DNA of 64,000 nt from Bacillus sp. NEB1478 (GTDB lineage: Bacteria; Bacillota; Bacilli; Bacillales; Fictibacillaceae). Position numbers and translations under genes: made by a program. Positions 41,699-49,837 of this stretch are shown here, one piece after another; within the stretch, counting starts at the first letter, position 1, and each line of letters starts with the position of its first letter. Location of the stretch: NCBI RefSeq assembly GCF_031582965.1, contig NZ_CP134049.1, positions 3,410,001-3,474,000 on the forward strand, read 5' to 3'. The notes under the pieces were generated by a model, which ran no database searches, was not told the DNA's origin, and was given only the letters and a program-made list of their open reading frames with translations.

Positions 41699-41887
41699 TC
41701 ATCTGATTCTTACCCCTTGGTCATAGTTGTTCAGCCATTTTACCGTATAATCAACAAGTCCCTTTTGCGGAATCATTCGGCAATCAGCCATCCAACTTTC
41801 CCTTTTAAGACTGGGAGGCTTTCTGCTTCATATGCCTTTCCGATCTCTTCAAAAAGGTCTTCTCGATAATCAAATTGGGTAAACGTT
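41699..41887 (-). pseudogene. Possible decayed gene fragment
   Basis: The minus strand reads FTQFDYREDLFEEIGKAYEA, then KGKVGWLIAE and a TGA. A one-base shift continues as IPQKGLVDYTVKWLNNYD and ends at TGA 41699. The composition is protein-like across the shift, but there is no start codon and no family is recognised. It may be a remnant, or chance. Confidence 0.25.
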
Positions 41888-41901
41888 CTCCTGAATGAAA
41901 A

Positions 41902-41963
41902 TGATTGATTTTGAATGATTGTGATTGTTTTTGATTGAATAATGTAAGGGCTTACGATACAAT
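41902..41963 (+). promoter_or_regulatory. fru operon promoter with cre-like site and FruR-type repeats
   Basis: TTGAAT (41935-41940), 17 bp, TACAAT (41958-41963). A cre-like TGTAAGGGCTTACG (41943-41956, 12 of 14 to TGTAAGCGCTTACA) fills the spacer, so CcpA would block RNA polymerase. Upstream, repeated TGATTG/TTTTGA words (41902-41940) are the likely binding zone for the DeoR-type regulator. Confidence 0.6.
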
Positions 41964-41998
41964 AACATCAATGAAAGAACTAAGTTGGAGGTGTCAGA

Positions 41999-42751
41999 AT
42001 GTTAACACCTGAAAGACATCGTAAAATTATTGCACTATTAGGTGAAAAACAAGTTGTAACGATACAAGAATTAGTTGATGCCACATCCTCTTCGGAATCG
42101 ACTATCCGCCGGGATTTAAGTCAGCTTCAAAAAGATAAAAAACTAAAACGGGTCCATGGCGGAGCATCCCTTTTCAACCAAAAGAGCGAAGAGTTGAGCG
42201 TTTCCGAAAAGTCAGCAAAAAACTTATCAGAGAAAGAAAAGATCGCTCAATACGCAGCTAGTCTCGTGAAGGATGGCGATTGCATTTATATTGATGCCGG
42301 GACTACAACATTGCAAATGATCCCCTTTCTGAAGGGAAAAGACATCACAGTTGTTACAAACGGAATATCACACCTTGACTATTTAAGTGAAAATAAGATC
42401 GCAACTTATTTAGTCGGGGGCTTTGTAAAGCCAAAAACAAAAGCCATCGTAGGCAGCAGTGCCTTAACGAGTTTAAATACTTACCGTTTTGATAAATGTT
42501 TCATGGGAATTAACGGTATTCATCTCGATGCTGGATACACAACTCCTGATCCTGAAGAAGCTGCTATCAAGCATTTAGCAATCTCTCTTACCCAGGAAGC
42601 TTTTATTCTCGCAGACAACTCAAAGTTTAACGAGATCACTTTTTCAAAAGTGGATGATATAAACAAAGCGATCATTATAACAAATGAGATCGATGAAGAC
42701 GTTGCTTATGATTATCAAGAAAAGACAGAAATAAAGGTTGTGACATCATGA
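41999..42751 (+). CDS. fruR: Fructose operon repressor (DeoR/GlpR family)
   Basis: A 250-residue DeoR-family regulator. The N-terminal HTH (RHRKIIALLGEKQVVTIQEL, then STIRRDLSQL and RVHGGA) is followed by the DeoRC sensor fold (DAGTTTLQMIPFL, VVTNGI, LVGGFVKPKTKAIVGSSAL). It probably senses fructose-1-phosphate. It is first in fruRKA and overlaps fruK by 4 bp. GGAGGTG precedes the ATG. Confidence 0.92.
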   Translation: MLTPERHRKIIALLGEKQVVTIQELVDATSSSESTIRRDLSQLQKDKKLKRVHGGASLFNQKSEELSVSEKSAKNLSEKEKIAQYAASLVKDGDCIYIDAGTTTLQMIPFLKGKDITVVTNGISHLDYLSENKIATYLVGGFVKPKTKAIVGSSALTSLNTYRFDKCFMGINGIHLDAGYTTPDPEEAAIKHLAISLTQEAFILADNSKFNEITFSKVDDINKAIIITNEIDEDVAYDYQEKTEIKVVTS

Positions 42752-43659
42752 TTTATACGTGCACACTCAATCCTTCGATTGACTATGTTGCCAGTGTAAA
42801 AAACTTCAAAGAAGGCCATCTGAACCGTACAGAAACAGCTCATATGTATCCAGGAGGAAAAGGGATTAACGTATCACGCGTTCTTAACCACCTAGGTACG
42901 AAAAGTACAGCATTAGGATTCATTGGAGGTTTTACCGGAGAATTCATTCGGGATTTTCTTAAAAACGAGGGTATCCCAAATGATTTTGTTCAAGTAAATG
43001 AGCCTACTAGAATCAATGTGAAATTAAAGTCAGATACAGAAACTGAGATCAATGGTCTTGGTCCTGCGATTTCATCAGAACAGCAACAAGATTTAATCGG
43101 AAAAATCCGTTCTATGTCCGAAGGCGATATTCTTGTACTAGCAGGGAGTATACCACCCTCCATCTCTAAAAACTTCTATGCAGACTTGGCTGAAATTTGT
43201 TTGCAGCAAGAGGTACGAGTTGTTTTGGATACAGCGGGTGAAACACTTAAGAATGCTCTGCCCTTCAAACCTTTTTTATTAAAACCTAATCATCACGAAC
43301 TAGGTGAGCTTTTCGAAACAACAATCGATAGCATTGACGATGCCGTTCAATATGGCAGCAAGTTGCTGGGTGAAGGTGTCCAAAATGTCATCGTATCTAT
43401 GGCTGATCAAGGAGCTATTTTTCTAAATAACGAGCATGTATTGTTCGCAAATGTACCTGCAGGAACAGTAAAAAACTCAGTCGGGGCGGGTGATTCGGTC
43501 GTTGCCGGTTTCCTTTCTCAAATCACCCAGTCCAATGACATTTTAAAAGCTTTCCAAGTCGGAGTAGCCTCTGGAAGTGCAACAGCGTTTTCAGAAGACC
43601 TCTGTACAAAAGAGCTAGTTGAAAGCTTAATCGAAGAAATTAGAATCACAAAGCTATAA
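42748..43659 (+). CDS. fruK: 1-phosphofructokinase
   Basis: A 303-residue PfkB-family kinase that converts fructose-1-phosphate to fructose-1,6-bisphosphate. Motifs are PGGKGINVSRVLNHLG (substrate), LVLAGSIPPSI and the ATP/catalytic GAGDSVVAGFL with the catalytic Asp. Start overlaps the fruR stop (ATGA). Position between fruR and fruA settles the identity. Confidence 0.95.
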   Translation: MIYTCTLNPSIDYVASVKNFKEGHLNRTETAHMYPGGKGINVSRVLNHLGTKSTALGFIGGFTGEFIRDFLKNEGIPNDFVQVNEPTRINVKLKSDTETEINGLGPAISSEQQQDLIGKIRSMSEGDILVLAGSIPPSISKNFYADLAEICLQQEVRVVLDTAGETLKNALPFKPFLLKPNHHELGELFETTIDSIDDAVQYGSKLLGEGVQNVIVSMADQGAIFLNNEHVLFANVPAGTVKNSVGAGDSVVAGFLSQITQSNDILKAFQVGVASGSATAFSEDLCTKELVESLIEEIRITKL

Positions 43660-43703
43660 ATCATTTCGATACTTTTTAAAAATCATATAGGAGGGAAAAC
43701 AAC

Positions 43704-45581
43704 ATGAAGATAACAGAACTATTAACAAAAAACACGATAATCCTGGATTTGCAAGCACAATCCAAGGAAACCGTTATAGATGAACTGATCGACAAACTTC
43801 ATAGTGCAGGTAAGTTAAAAAATAAAGAAGATTACAAGAAAGCTATTCTGGCTAGAGAAAGTCAAAGCACGACGGGTATTGGAGAGGGCATCGCCATCCC
43901 TCATGCAAAAACGAATGCTGTAAGCGAGCCAGCAATCGCTTTTGGCCGCTCCATCCAGGGAATTGACTATGAATCTCTCGACGGCAATTCTGCTCACTTG
44001 TTTTTTATGATTGCGGCATATGAAAACGCCAACAACGATCACTTGCAGACATTGTCGAGACTTTCCAGCTTTTTAATGGATGCGGAATTTAGAACTAAAC
44101 TTGAATCTGCGTCAACGAAAGAAGAAATTTTACAAGCGATCGATTCAAAAGAAAAAGAAATGGAAGTGGATGAAGATCCAATCGTCTCTTCCTCACGCCA
44201 AAAAATCCTGGCTGTTACAGCTTGTCCAACAGGTATCGCCCATACTTATATGGCTGCAGATAGCTTAAAAGCAAAAGCTAAGGAAATGGGAGTAAACTTA
44301 AAAGTTGAAACGAACGGTTCGAGCGGTGTAAAAAACGCTCTTACGAAAAAAGAGATTGAAGAAGCAGATGCCATTATTGTCGCAGCTGATAAGCAAGTAG
44401 ACATGGCACGTTTCGATGGAAAACACGTCATACAAGTGCCAGTAGCACAAGGTATTCGCAAGCCAAAAGAACTTATTCAGCAAGCACTTGATCAAGACGC
44501 ACCTGTATATAGAAATAATGGCTCAACTTCGTCAGACGAAACGAGTAATAGAAAGAAGAATGAAAGAAGCGGATTTTACAAGCATTTGATGAGCGGCGTA
44601 TCGAACATGCTGCCATTCGTTGTCGGCGGCGGGATTTTAATAGCTATTTCCTTCATATTCGGAATAAAAGCATTTGATCCAAAAGATCCTTCTTACCACC
44701 CTATAGCTGAGGCGCTGCACACGATTGGCGGCGGAAATGCTTTTGCTCTTATGATTCCGGTACTTGCAGGATTTATTGCGATGAGTATTGCTGACCGGCC
44801 AGGCTTTGCACCGGGTATGGTAGGCGGTTTGATGGCGGCTACTGGCGGTGCAGGATTTCTAGGTGGATTGATTGCCGGTTTCTTAGCAGGTTACCTCGTA
44901 ATAGGTTTAAAGAAACTATTTAGTACACTTCCGAATTCATTAGAAGGCATCAAACCCGTTTTGCTTTATCCGCTATTCGGTATTTTACTGACGGGACTTA
45001 TCATGATGTTCGTCGTTATTGAACCTGTAAAAGCATTGAACGATGTTCTTACTGTCTGGTTAAAAGGAATGGGGACTGGGAATCTCGTATTTCTTGGCTT
45101 GATTTTAGGCGGTATGATGGCTGTTGATATGGGCGGACCGATTAATAAAGCGGCGTTCACATTCGGTATTGCCATGATCGACGCTGGTAACTATGCACCG
45201 CACGCGGCCATTATGGCAGGAGGTATGGTTCCTCCCCTTGGCCTGGCATTATCAACAACACTTTTTAAAAGAAAATATACGAAAGCTGAAAGAGAAGCCG
45301 GAAAGACTAACTACATTATGGGTGCTTCCTTTATAACAGAAGGTGCGATACCTTTTGCAGCTGCAGACCCCGCTCGTGTCATCCCATCAGCGATCGTTGG
45401 TTCAGCTATTGCAGGCGCCCTTTCCATGGTATTTGGCATTGGCCTCCCAGCCCCCCACGGTGGAGCATTTGTTATTCCGATCGTTAACGGTAACCCACTG
45501 TTGTACGTGGCAGCTATAGCTATCGGATCTATCGTAACAGCTGCTATGGCAGGCTTGATGAAAAAAGAAATTAAAGAATAG
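43704..45581 (+). CDS. fruA: PTS fructose transporter subunit IIABC
   Basis: A 625-residue fused PTS permease. The order is IIA (His in GIAIPHAKTNAV, about residue 65), IIB (Cys in AVTACPTGIAHTYMAA, about 175) and IIC (residues 290-625, about nine helices, with GGGNAFALMIPVLAGFIA and GLPAPHGGAFVIPIV). It brings in fructose as fructose-1-phosphate, the substrate of FruK. A 44-bp gap follows fruK; AGGAGG precedes ATG 43704. A terminator ends the operon. Confidence 0.95.
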   Translation: MKITELLTKNTIILDLQAQSKETVIDELIDKLHSAGKLKNKEDYKKAILARESQSTTGIGEGIAIPHAKTNAVSEPAIAFGRSIQGIDYESLDGNSAHLFFMIAAYENANNDHLQTLSRLSSFLMDAEFRTKLESASTKEEILQAIDSKEKEMEVDEDPIVSSSRQKILAVTACPTGIAHTYMAADSLKAKAKEMGVNLKVETNGSSGVKNALTKKEIEEADAIIVAADKQVDMARFDGKHVIQVPVAQGIRKPKELIQQALDQDAPVYRNNGSTSSDETSNRKKNERSGFYKHLMSGVSNMLPFVVGGGILIAISFIFGIKAFDPKDPSYHPIAEALHTIGGGNAFALMIPVLAGFIAMSIADRPGFAPGMVGGLMAATGGAGFLGGLIAGFLAGYLVIGLKKLFSTLPNSLEGIKPVLLYPLFGILLTGLIMMFVVIEPVKALNDVLTVWLKGMGTGNLVFLGLILGGMMAVDMGGPINKAAFTFGIAMIDAGNYAPHAAIMAGGMVPPLGLALSTTLFKRKYTKAEREAGKTNYIMGASFITEGAIPFAAADPARVIPSAIVGSAIAGALSMVFGIGLPAPHGGAFVIPIVNGNPLLYVAAIAIGSIVTAAMAGLMKKEIKE

Positions 45582-45593
45582 ATATTGAAATCA

Positions 45594-45632
45594 AAGCTGG
45601 TTCATTACACTTAAATGAGCCGGCTTTTTTTG
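45594..45632 (+). terminator. Terminator of the fruRKA operon
   Basis: AAAGC-GG-TCATT/AATGA-CC-GCTTT stem and eight T. Confidence 0.88.
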
Positions 45633-45725
45633 CTGCATAAGAGCTTCCTTCTAGTTTTTCTTTACCTTTTTCAAAACTTCTTTATAATGGAAATAATTAA
45701 CTTTCGACAATAGGAGGTGTTGTTA

Positions 45726-46331
45726 ATGGAGATTGAGAGTGTATTTGGCGATTTTCCAATACTTGAAACAGAACGGCTAATCCTTAGAAAGATCACTTTT
45801 GATGATGCAGAAGATATGTTTTATTACGGTTCTAATGATGAAGTTACTAAACATGTTACTTGGCATACTCACCAGTCTCTTTCAGACACAAAGGAATTTA
45901 TCAAATTCATTTTAAATAAATACGAAAATAAGGAATTATCCCCATGGGGCATTGAACTTAAAGAAAATGGAATGTTTATTGGAACGATTGATTTTGTATC
46001 GTGGAATCCCACACATAACAGTGCCGAAATCGGATATGTCATTTCTCATGATTATTGGGGCATGGGCATAATGACAGAAGCAGCGACAGCCGTAATCAAA
46101 TTCGGTTTTGAAAACATGGATTTAATCCGTATTCAAGCACGCTGCTTTTTAGAAAACATTGGGTCCGAGCGTGTAATGGAAAAGTCGGGTATGTCCTTTG
46201 AAGGTATTATCAGAAAAGGAATGTTTTCAAAAGAAAAACACCACGACTTAAAAATGTATTCGATCTTAAAAGAGGAATTCGCAGCTCATACTGATTTAAG
46301 CTATTTAATGAATACCGTAAAAGTGAGATAA
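45726..46331 (+). CDS. GNAT family N-acetyltransferase (RimJ/RimL-like)
   Basis: A 201-residue GNAT. LETERLILRKITFDDAEDMF is the RimJ-type N-terminus, GTIDFVSWNPTHNSAEIGYV and GMGIMTEAATAVIKFGFENM form the acetyl-CoA site, and NIGSERVMEKSGMSFEGIIR the C-terminal part. I start at ATG 45726, 8 bp after AGGAGG, rather than the overlapping GTG at 45717. The substrate is probably a protein N-terminus or antibiotic; undetermined. Confidence 0.88.
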   Translation: MEIESVFGDFPILETERLILRKITFDDAEDMFYYGSNDEVTKHVTWHTHQSLSDTKEFIKFILNKYENKELSPWGIELKENGMFIGTIDFVSWNPTHNSAEIGYVISHDYWGMGIMTEAATAVIKFGFENMDLIRIQARCFLENIGSERVMEKSGMSFEGIIRKGMFSKEKHHDLKMYSILKEEFAAHTDLSYLMNTVKVR

Positions 46332-46368
46332 TTCGAGGTTGGCGAATTTTGAGTTTTTGTGTCGGTTC

Positions 46369-46445
46369 GTGGCTATTTGTAAAATAACGTGGAATTATTG
46401 AAAATAACGTGGGAATAAATCAAATTACCGTGGATATTACCGTGG
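46369..46445. repeat. Array with CGTGG core every 19-21 bp
   Basis: CGTGG at 46369, 46388, 46408, 46429 (spacing 19, 20, 21), then 46441. Units read like AATAACGTGGAATTATTGAA. The first unit (TCGTGGCTAT) also occurs in the gene-free region at 28.5 kb. Confidence 0.6.
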
Positions 46446-46563
46446 AATTAATTGAAAATCATTGTACTGGTATAGTCTGTTCGCTAAGTTTGTTAACCAA
46501 AACTAGGATAATGAAATCTTTTTTAGTAAAAAAACCGCTAAATAACACCAGATTTAAATAAAA

Positions 46564-46783
46564 GGCTGTTTTCTAAAAGATTGTTGCTTTCAAATCTCTT
46601 TTTTATTGTCTTCTTAGATGGTTGATTGGAGTGGAAGGTGCGAGACTCCTGCGGGACAGGCGGGCAGGTGAGACACTTAACGTGAAACGTCCGAATGTGG
46701 CTCACCGCTTGCCCCGCGGAAAGCGAGCAACCTGGAACGGAACTCAAATACTTTCAAAAGCAACAATGAATACGAAAACAGCC
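46564..46783. repeat. 220-bp Bacillaceae structured intergenic repeat
   Basis: Inverted ends GGCTGTTTTC-N6-ATTGTTGCTTT (46564 onward) and AAAGCAACAAT-N6-GAAAACAGCC (to 46783) enclose a GC-rich core with GCGAGACTCCTGCGGGA, CAGGTGAGAC, GGCTCACCG and CCCCGCGGAAAGCGAGC. These words recur in intergenic elements of many Bacillaceae. No ORF. A truncated relative lies at 19851-19903. Confidence 0.75.
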
Positions 46784-46787
46784 AAAT

Positions 46788-46829
46788 AAAAAAAGACTCA
46801 AAAGGATGAAAAATCACATTTGAGTCTTT
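46788..46829 (-). terminator. Terminator after nhaC
   Basis: Minus-strand AGACTCAAA/TTTGAGTCT stem and seven T. Confidence 0.85.
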
Positions 46830-46838
46830 CATTTCTAT

Positions 46839-48239
46839 TTATGCCGCTGTTTGTTTTTCAAGTTCCCCTGCATTTTTTGTTTTAACACTCCATCCTGTGT
46901 ATGCCAGTACTAAAGTGAACATCGGCGATAGCCATAAGAATAAGGCGAATGGGATGTATTCCAGCACTGAAACCCCAAGTGTCGAAGCAAAGAAAGCTCC
47001 GCTCACACTCCAAGGGACAAGCGGATTTACAAGTGTCCCGCCATCTTCTAACGTTCTTGATAAGTTTTTTAACGGAACTCCTGATTTTTCATACGCATCT
47101 TTTAACGCTTGACCTGGTAAAAGAATGGACAAGTACATCTCCCCTGCCAGCAAGTTGACCCCTACTGAAGAAGCTAATGTTGTTACAATAAGCTTCCCTG
47201 CTTTTTGAGTCGTGTTTTTTACAGATGCAAACAATAGTTCAAACAATCCAAGTGCCTGAATTACTCCACCTAACGCTAGAGCAATCAGAATCAAGGAGAT
47301 CGACCACATCATTGACATGAGACCGCCTTTATTTACGATGTTGTTGACTGCATCGTTCCCAGTATCGATCTGTAGACCGTTCTGCATAACATTCATTACT
47401 TTTTGAACCGTTAAATCAGGAATCAAAATGAATGAAATAGCGATTGAAACTAGGACTCCTGTTAATAAAACAGGCATGATCGGCAGTTTACGAAATGCCA
47501 GGATAAGTACTAATAATGGAGAAACTAATGTTAGAGAGTGAATCGGAAACTGATCCGAAAGAACGGACTGGATTTCTTTTATTTCTTTAAAATTTGCAGT
47601 ACCTGCTCCATCTCCGCCTAACACATAGAATGCGATTGCCGTAAGAATAAGTGCCGGAACTGTCGTCCACATCATATGACGGATATGGTCAAACATATTT
47701 ACCCCAGCAATCCCCGGCGCAAAGTTGGTCGAGTCAGATAGCGGCGACATTTTATCACCAAAACACGCACCTGAGACGATAGCACCCGCAGCTAATGCAG
47801 GGTTCACACCAAGAACATGGCTGATTCCCATTAAAGCTACTCCTACAGTTCCTACTGTTGTAAAAGAACTGCCAGTGAAACTTGAAACAAGAATCGTAAT
47901 AAATAACGCACTTAAAGCAAACCACTCAGGCTGGATGATATCCATACCGTAAAAAAGCAATGTCGGTACAGTTCCGCTTAACATCCAGCTTGCGATAACC
48001 AGACCGACCGTTAATAAAATAAAGATCGGCTGCAATCCAGATACAATCCCATTAATAATTCCTTTTTCGATCGTTGTCCATTTAGCTCCAAAAAAGGCTC
48101 CAATTGCCGATACCAAAATTAATGATGAGAGCAAAGGAATATGAGGCTCCACTTTTATATATACAAGACTAGTGAACATCACAGCAAAGATCGCTGTAAA
48201 AATAACTAGTGCTACTGGTAAAGTCATTTGTTTCTTCAT
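46839..48239 (-). CDS. nhaC: Na+/H+ antiporter NhaC
   Basis: A 466-residue antiporter of the NhaC family with about 12 helices. Signature regions are SGACFGDKMSPLSDSTNFAP (the conserved G-D-x-x-S-P-x-S-D-T motif), VNLLAGEMYLSILLPGQALK and LVNPLVPWSVSGAFFA. It exports sodium in exchange for protons, or handles related organic acids in some homologues. Monocistronic. Confidence 0.92.
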   Translation of the reverse strand: MKKQMTLPVALVIFTAIFAVMFTSLVYIKVEPHIPLLSSLILVSAIGAFFGAKWTTIEKGIINGIVSGLQPIFILLTVGLVIASWMLSGTVPTLLFYGMDIIQPEWFALSALFITILVSSFTGSSFTTVGTVGVALMGISHVLGVNPALAAGAIVSGACFGDKMSPLSDSTNFAPGIAGVNMFDHIRHMMWTTVPALILTAIAFYVLGGDGAGTANFKEIKEIQSVLSDQFPIHSLTLVSPLLVLILAFRKLPIMPVLLTGVLVSIAISFILIPDLTVQKVMNVMQNGLQIDTGNDAVNNIVNKGGLMSMMWSISLILIALALGGVIQALGLFELLFASVKNTTQKAGKLIVTTLASSVGVNLLAGEMYLSILLPGQALKDAYEKSGVPLKNLSRTLEDGGTLVNPLVPWSVSGAFFASTLGVSVLEYIPFALFLWLSPMFTLVLAYTGWSVKTKNAGELEKQTAA

Positions 48240-48414
48240 GTTAAATCTCTCCGTTCGTTAATCTACAACCGCTTATCCGTTCACTTGCACACTTAAACGC
48301 TTTTACGCGTTGAAGTATAACGGTAACTGTTTTAAATATTATCGAACTTTACAGAGGCTGTCAACAGCTGGAGAATGGTAAATTAAAGAAAGCAATTTTA
48401 GGAGGAACTGTATC

Positions 48415-48876
48415 ATGTACAAGATTAGAAGCTCCGTTAAAGCATTGATCATTCTTGAGAACCGCTTACTTACAATAGAAAAACAAAACAATGGTATAAA
48501 AAAATTTATCCTCCCAGGCGGCGGTCAAGAATTTAACGAAACATTAGCTGAAGCAGTTATTCGTGAGTGCAAAGAAGAAATCGGAGTCAATGTAAAGGTT
48601 AAAGAATTAATTTGGGTGCGTGAATTTATCAGCAAAAATCACGTTACCAACCAACCTGAAAATAAGGAAACGCATATTGTTGAACATATATTTAAAGTTG
48701 TGTTAGAGGAAATCCCCGAGGAATTCACACCAGCGGAACCGGATACTACCCAAACGGATGTCGTTTGGCTGTCAATTTCAGCTTTAGGCGATTACAATTT
48801 CTATCCTCGTGAGCTGATTGGAAGAATTCAAGCTAAAAATGCAGTGGGTGGAGCTTATATTGGAGATATCAATTAG
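48415..48876 (+). CDS. NUDIX hydrolase
   Basis: A 153-residue Nudix protein. The Nudix box GGGQEFNETLAEAVIRECKE plus EIGV fits GX5EX7REUXEEXGU. The N-terminus (YKIRSSVKALIILENRLLTI) is typical of the MutT/ADP-ribose pyrophosphatase-like group. AGGAGG precedes the ATG. The substrate is a nucleoside diphosphate derivative by family; undetermined. Confidence 0.9.
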   Translation: MYKIRSSVKALIILENRLLTIEKQNNGIKKFILPGGGQEFNETLAEAVIRECKEEIGVNVKVKELIWVREFISKNHVTNQPENKETHIVEHIFKVVLEEIPEEFTPAEPDTTQTDVVWLSISALGDYNFYPRELIGRIQAKNAVGGAYIGDIN

Positions 48877-49053
48877 GAATTAAAACCAATTACATATTAA
48901 TTTCAAATATATACACATTTATTATCCTGAAATCCACGAAAATTAACAATTTCAGTGATAAATACAATTTAATGCCACAAAAAGGCTGAATATAAACACA
49001 AGCCGTCAATATTCGACAAACCGTACTTGAAAATCACACCTATCATAACCAAC

Positions 49054-49083
49054 AAAAAAAGTGAGGCATTTTTTAGCCTCACT
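49054..49083 (-). terminator. Terminator of the tre operon
   Basis: Minus-strand AGTGAGGC/GCCTCACT perfect stem and seven T. Confidence 0.92.
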
Positions 49084-49091
49084 CCTTCTTG

Positions 49092-49814
49092 CTATCTTCC
49101 CCGTCTTGCGAAATCTACAAAACGGAACTTATCCAGCCTATGCCGGGATTCTGTGTACTGAAAAAGATTCGCATCATCTAAATACACATAGTTTTTCACT
49201 ACAACAATATGCTGAAAACCGTCTAAATCCAGCAATCGTTTATCTTCTGCTGTACAGTTTTCAACCATGATTTCTTTTTTTGCGAAACTGATCTTAAGTC
49301 CAAGTTCTTTTTCCAAATAGGCGTAGATCGATTTCTCCGCCACTTCCTTTGAAAAGGTTGGAACGTATTTTTTCAAAAAGAAATCTTTGTCCAAAATGAT
49401 TTTTTCACCATCAATTTGTCTAGATCGAATTACTTTCCATAACTCATCATCTGGTTCAGCTTGTAGCTGCTGCTGCAAAAATTCATCAGGCTGGATCAAT
49501 CCAAACTCATGTACAGTCGTTACACTGCTTTTACCCATTGACTCTGACAGTTCTTGAAAGCTTACCAGCCCTGAAACAGGAAAACTCAATTTATTGTTTT
49601 CCAAAACGATTGACCCTTTACCGCGTATTTTTTGAATAAATCCGTTTTGAGATAAAAGGTTCAGTGCTTTTCTAACCGTTTCCCTGGATGTTTCATAGCG
49701 CTCAGCAAGTTCGTGTTCAGAAGGCAGCTGTGTGTGAGCTGGAAATAAACCTTCTTTAATTTGAGCTGTAATTTCTTGATAGATCTCTTGAAATTTGTTT
49801 TTTCTTGTCATCAT
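49092..49814 (-). CDS. treR: Trehalose operon repressor TreR (GntR family)
   Basis: A 240-residue GntR/HutC regulator. The winged HTH spans residues 8-75 (LPSEHELAERYETSRETVRK, LNLLSQNGFIQKIRGKGSIV) and a UTRA ligand domain follows. TreR represses the operon by binding TTGTATATACAA, relieved by trehalose-6-phosphate; two such sites lie upstream of treP. It is last in treP-treA-treR. Confidence 0.93.
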   Translation of the reverse strand: MMTRKNKFQEIYQEITAQIKEGLFPAHTQLPSEHELAERYETSRETVRKALNLLSQNGFIQKIRGKGSIVLENNKLSFPVSGLVSFQELSESMGKSSVTTVHEFGLIQPDEFLQQQLQAEPDDELWKVIRSRQIDGEKIILDKDFFLKKYVPTFSKEVAEKSIYAYLEKELGLKISFAKKEIMVENCTAEDKRLLDLDGFQHIVVVKNYVYLDDANLFQYTESRHRLDKFRFVDFARRGR

Positions 49815-49837
49815 TCTTCACCATAATTATTGTAGCA

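Noticed and set aside
41654..41869. 71-residue plus-strand ORF upstream of fruR
   Set aside because: No ribosome site, no family, and it lies antisense to a better protein-like remnant and next to the fru promoter.
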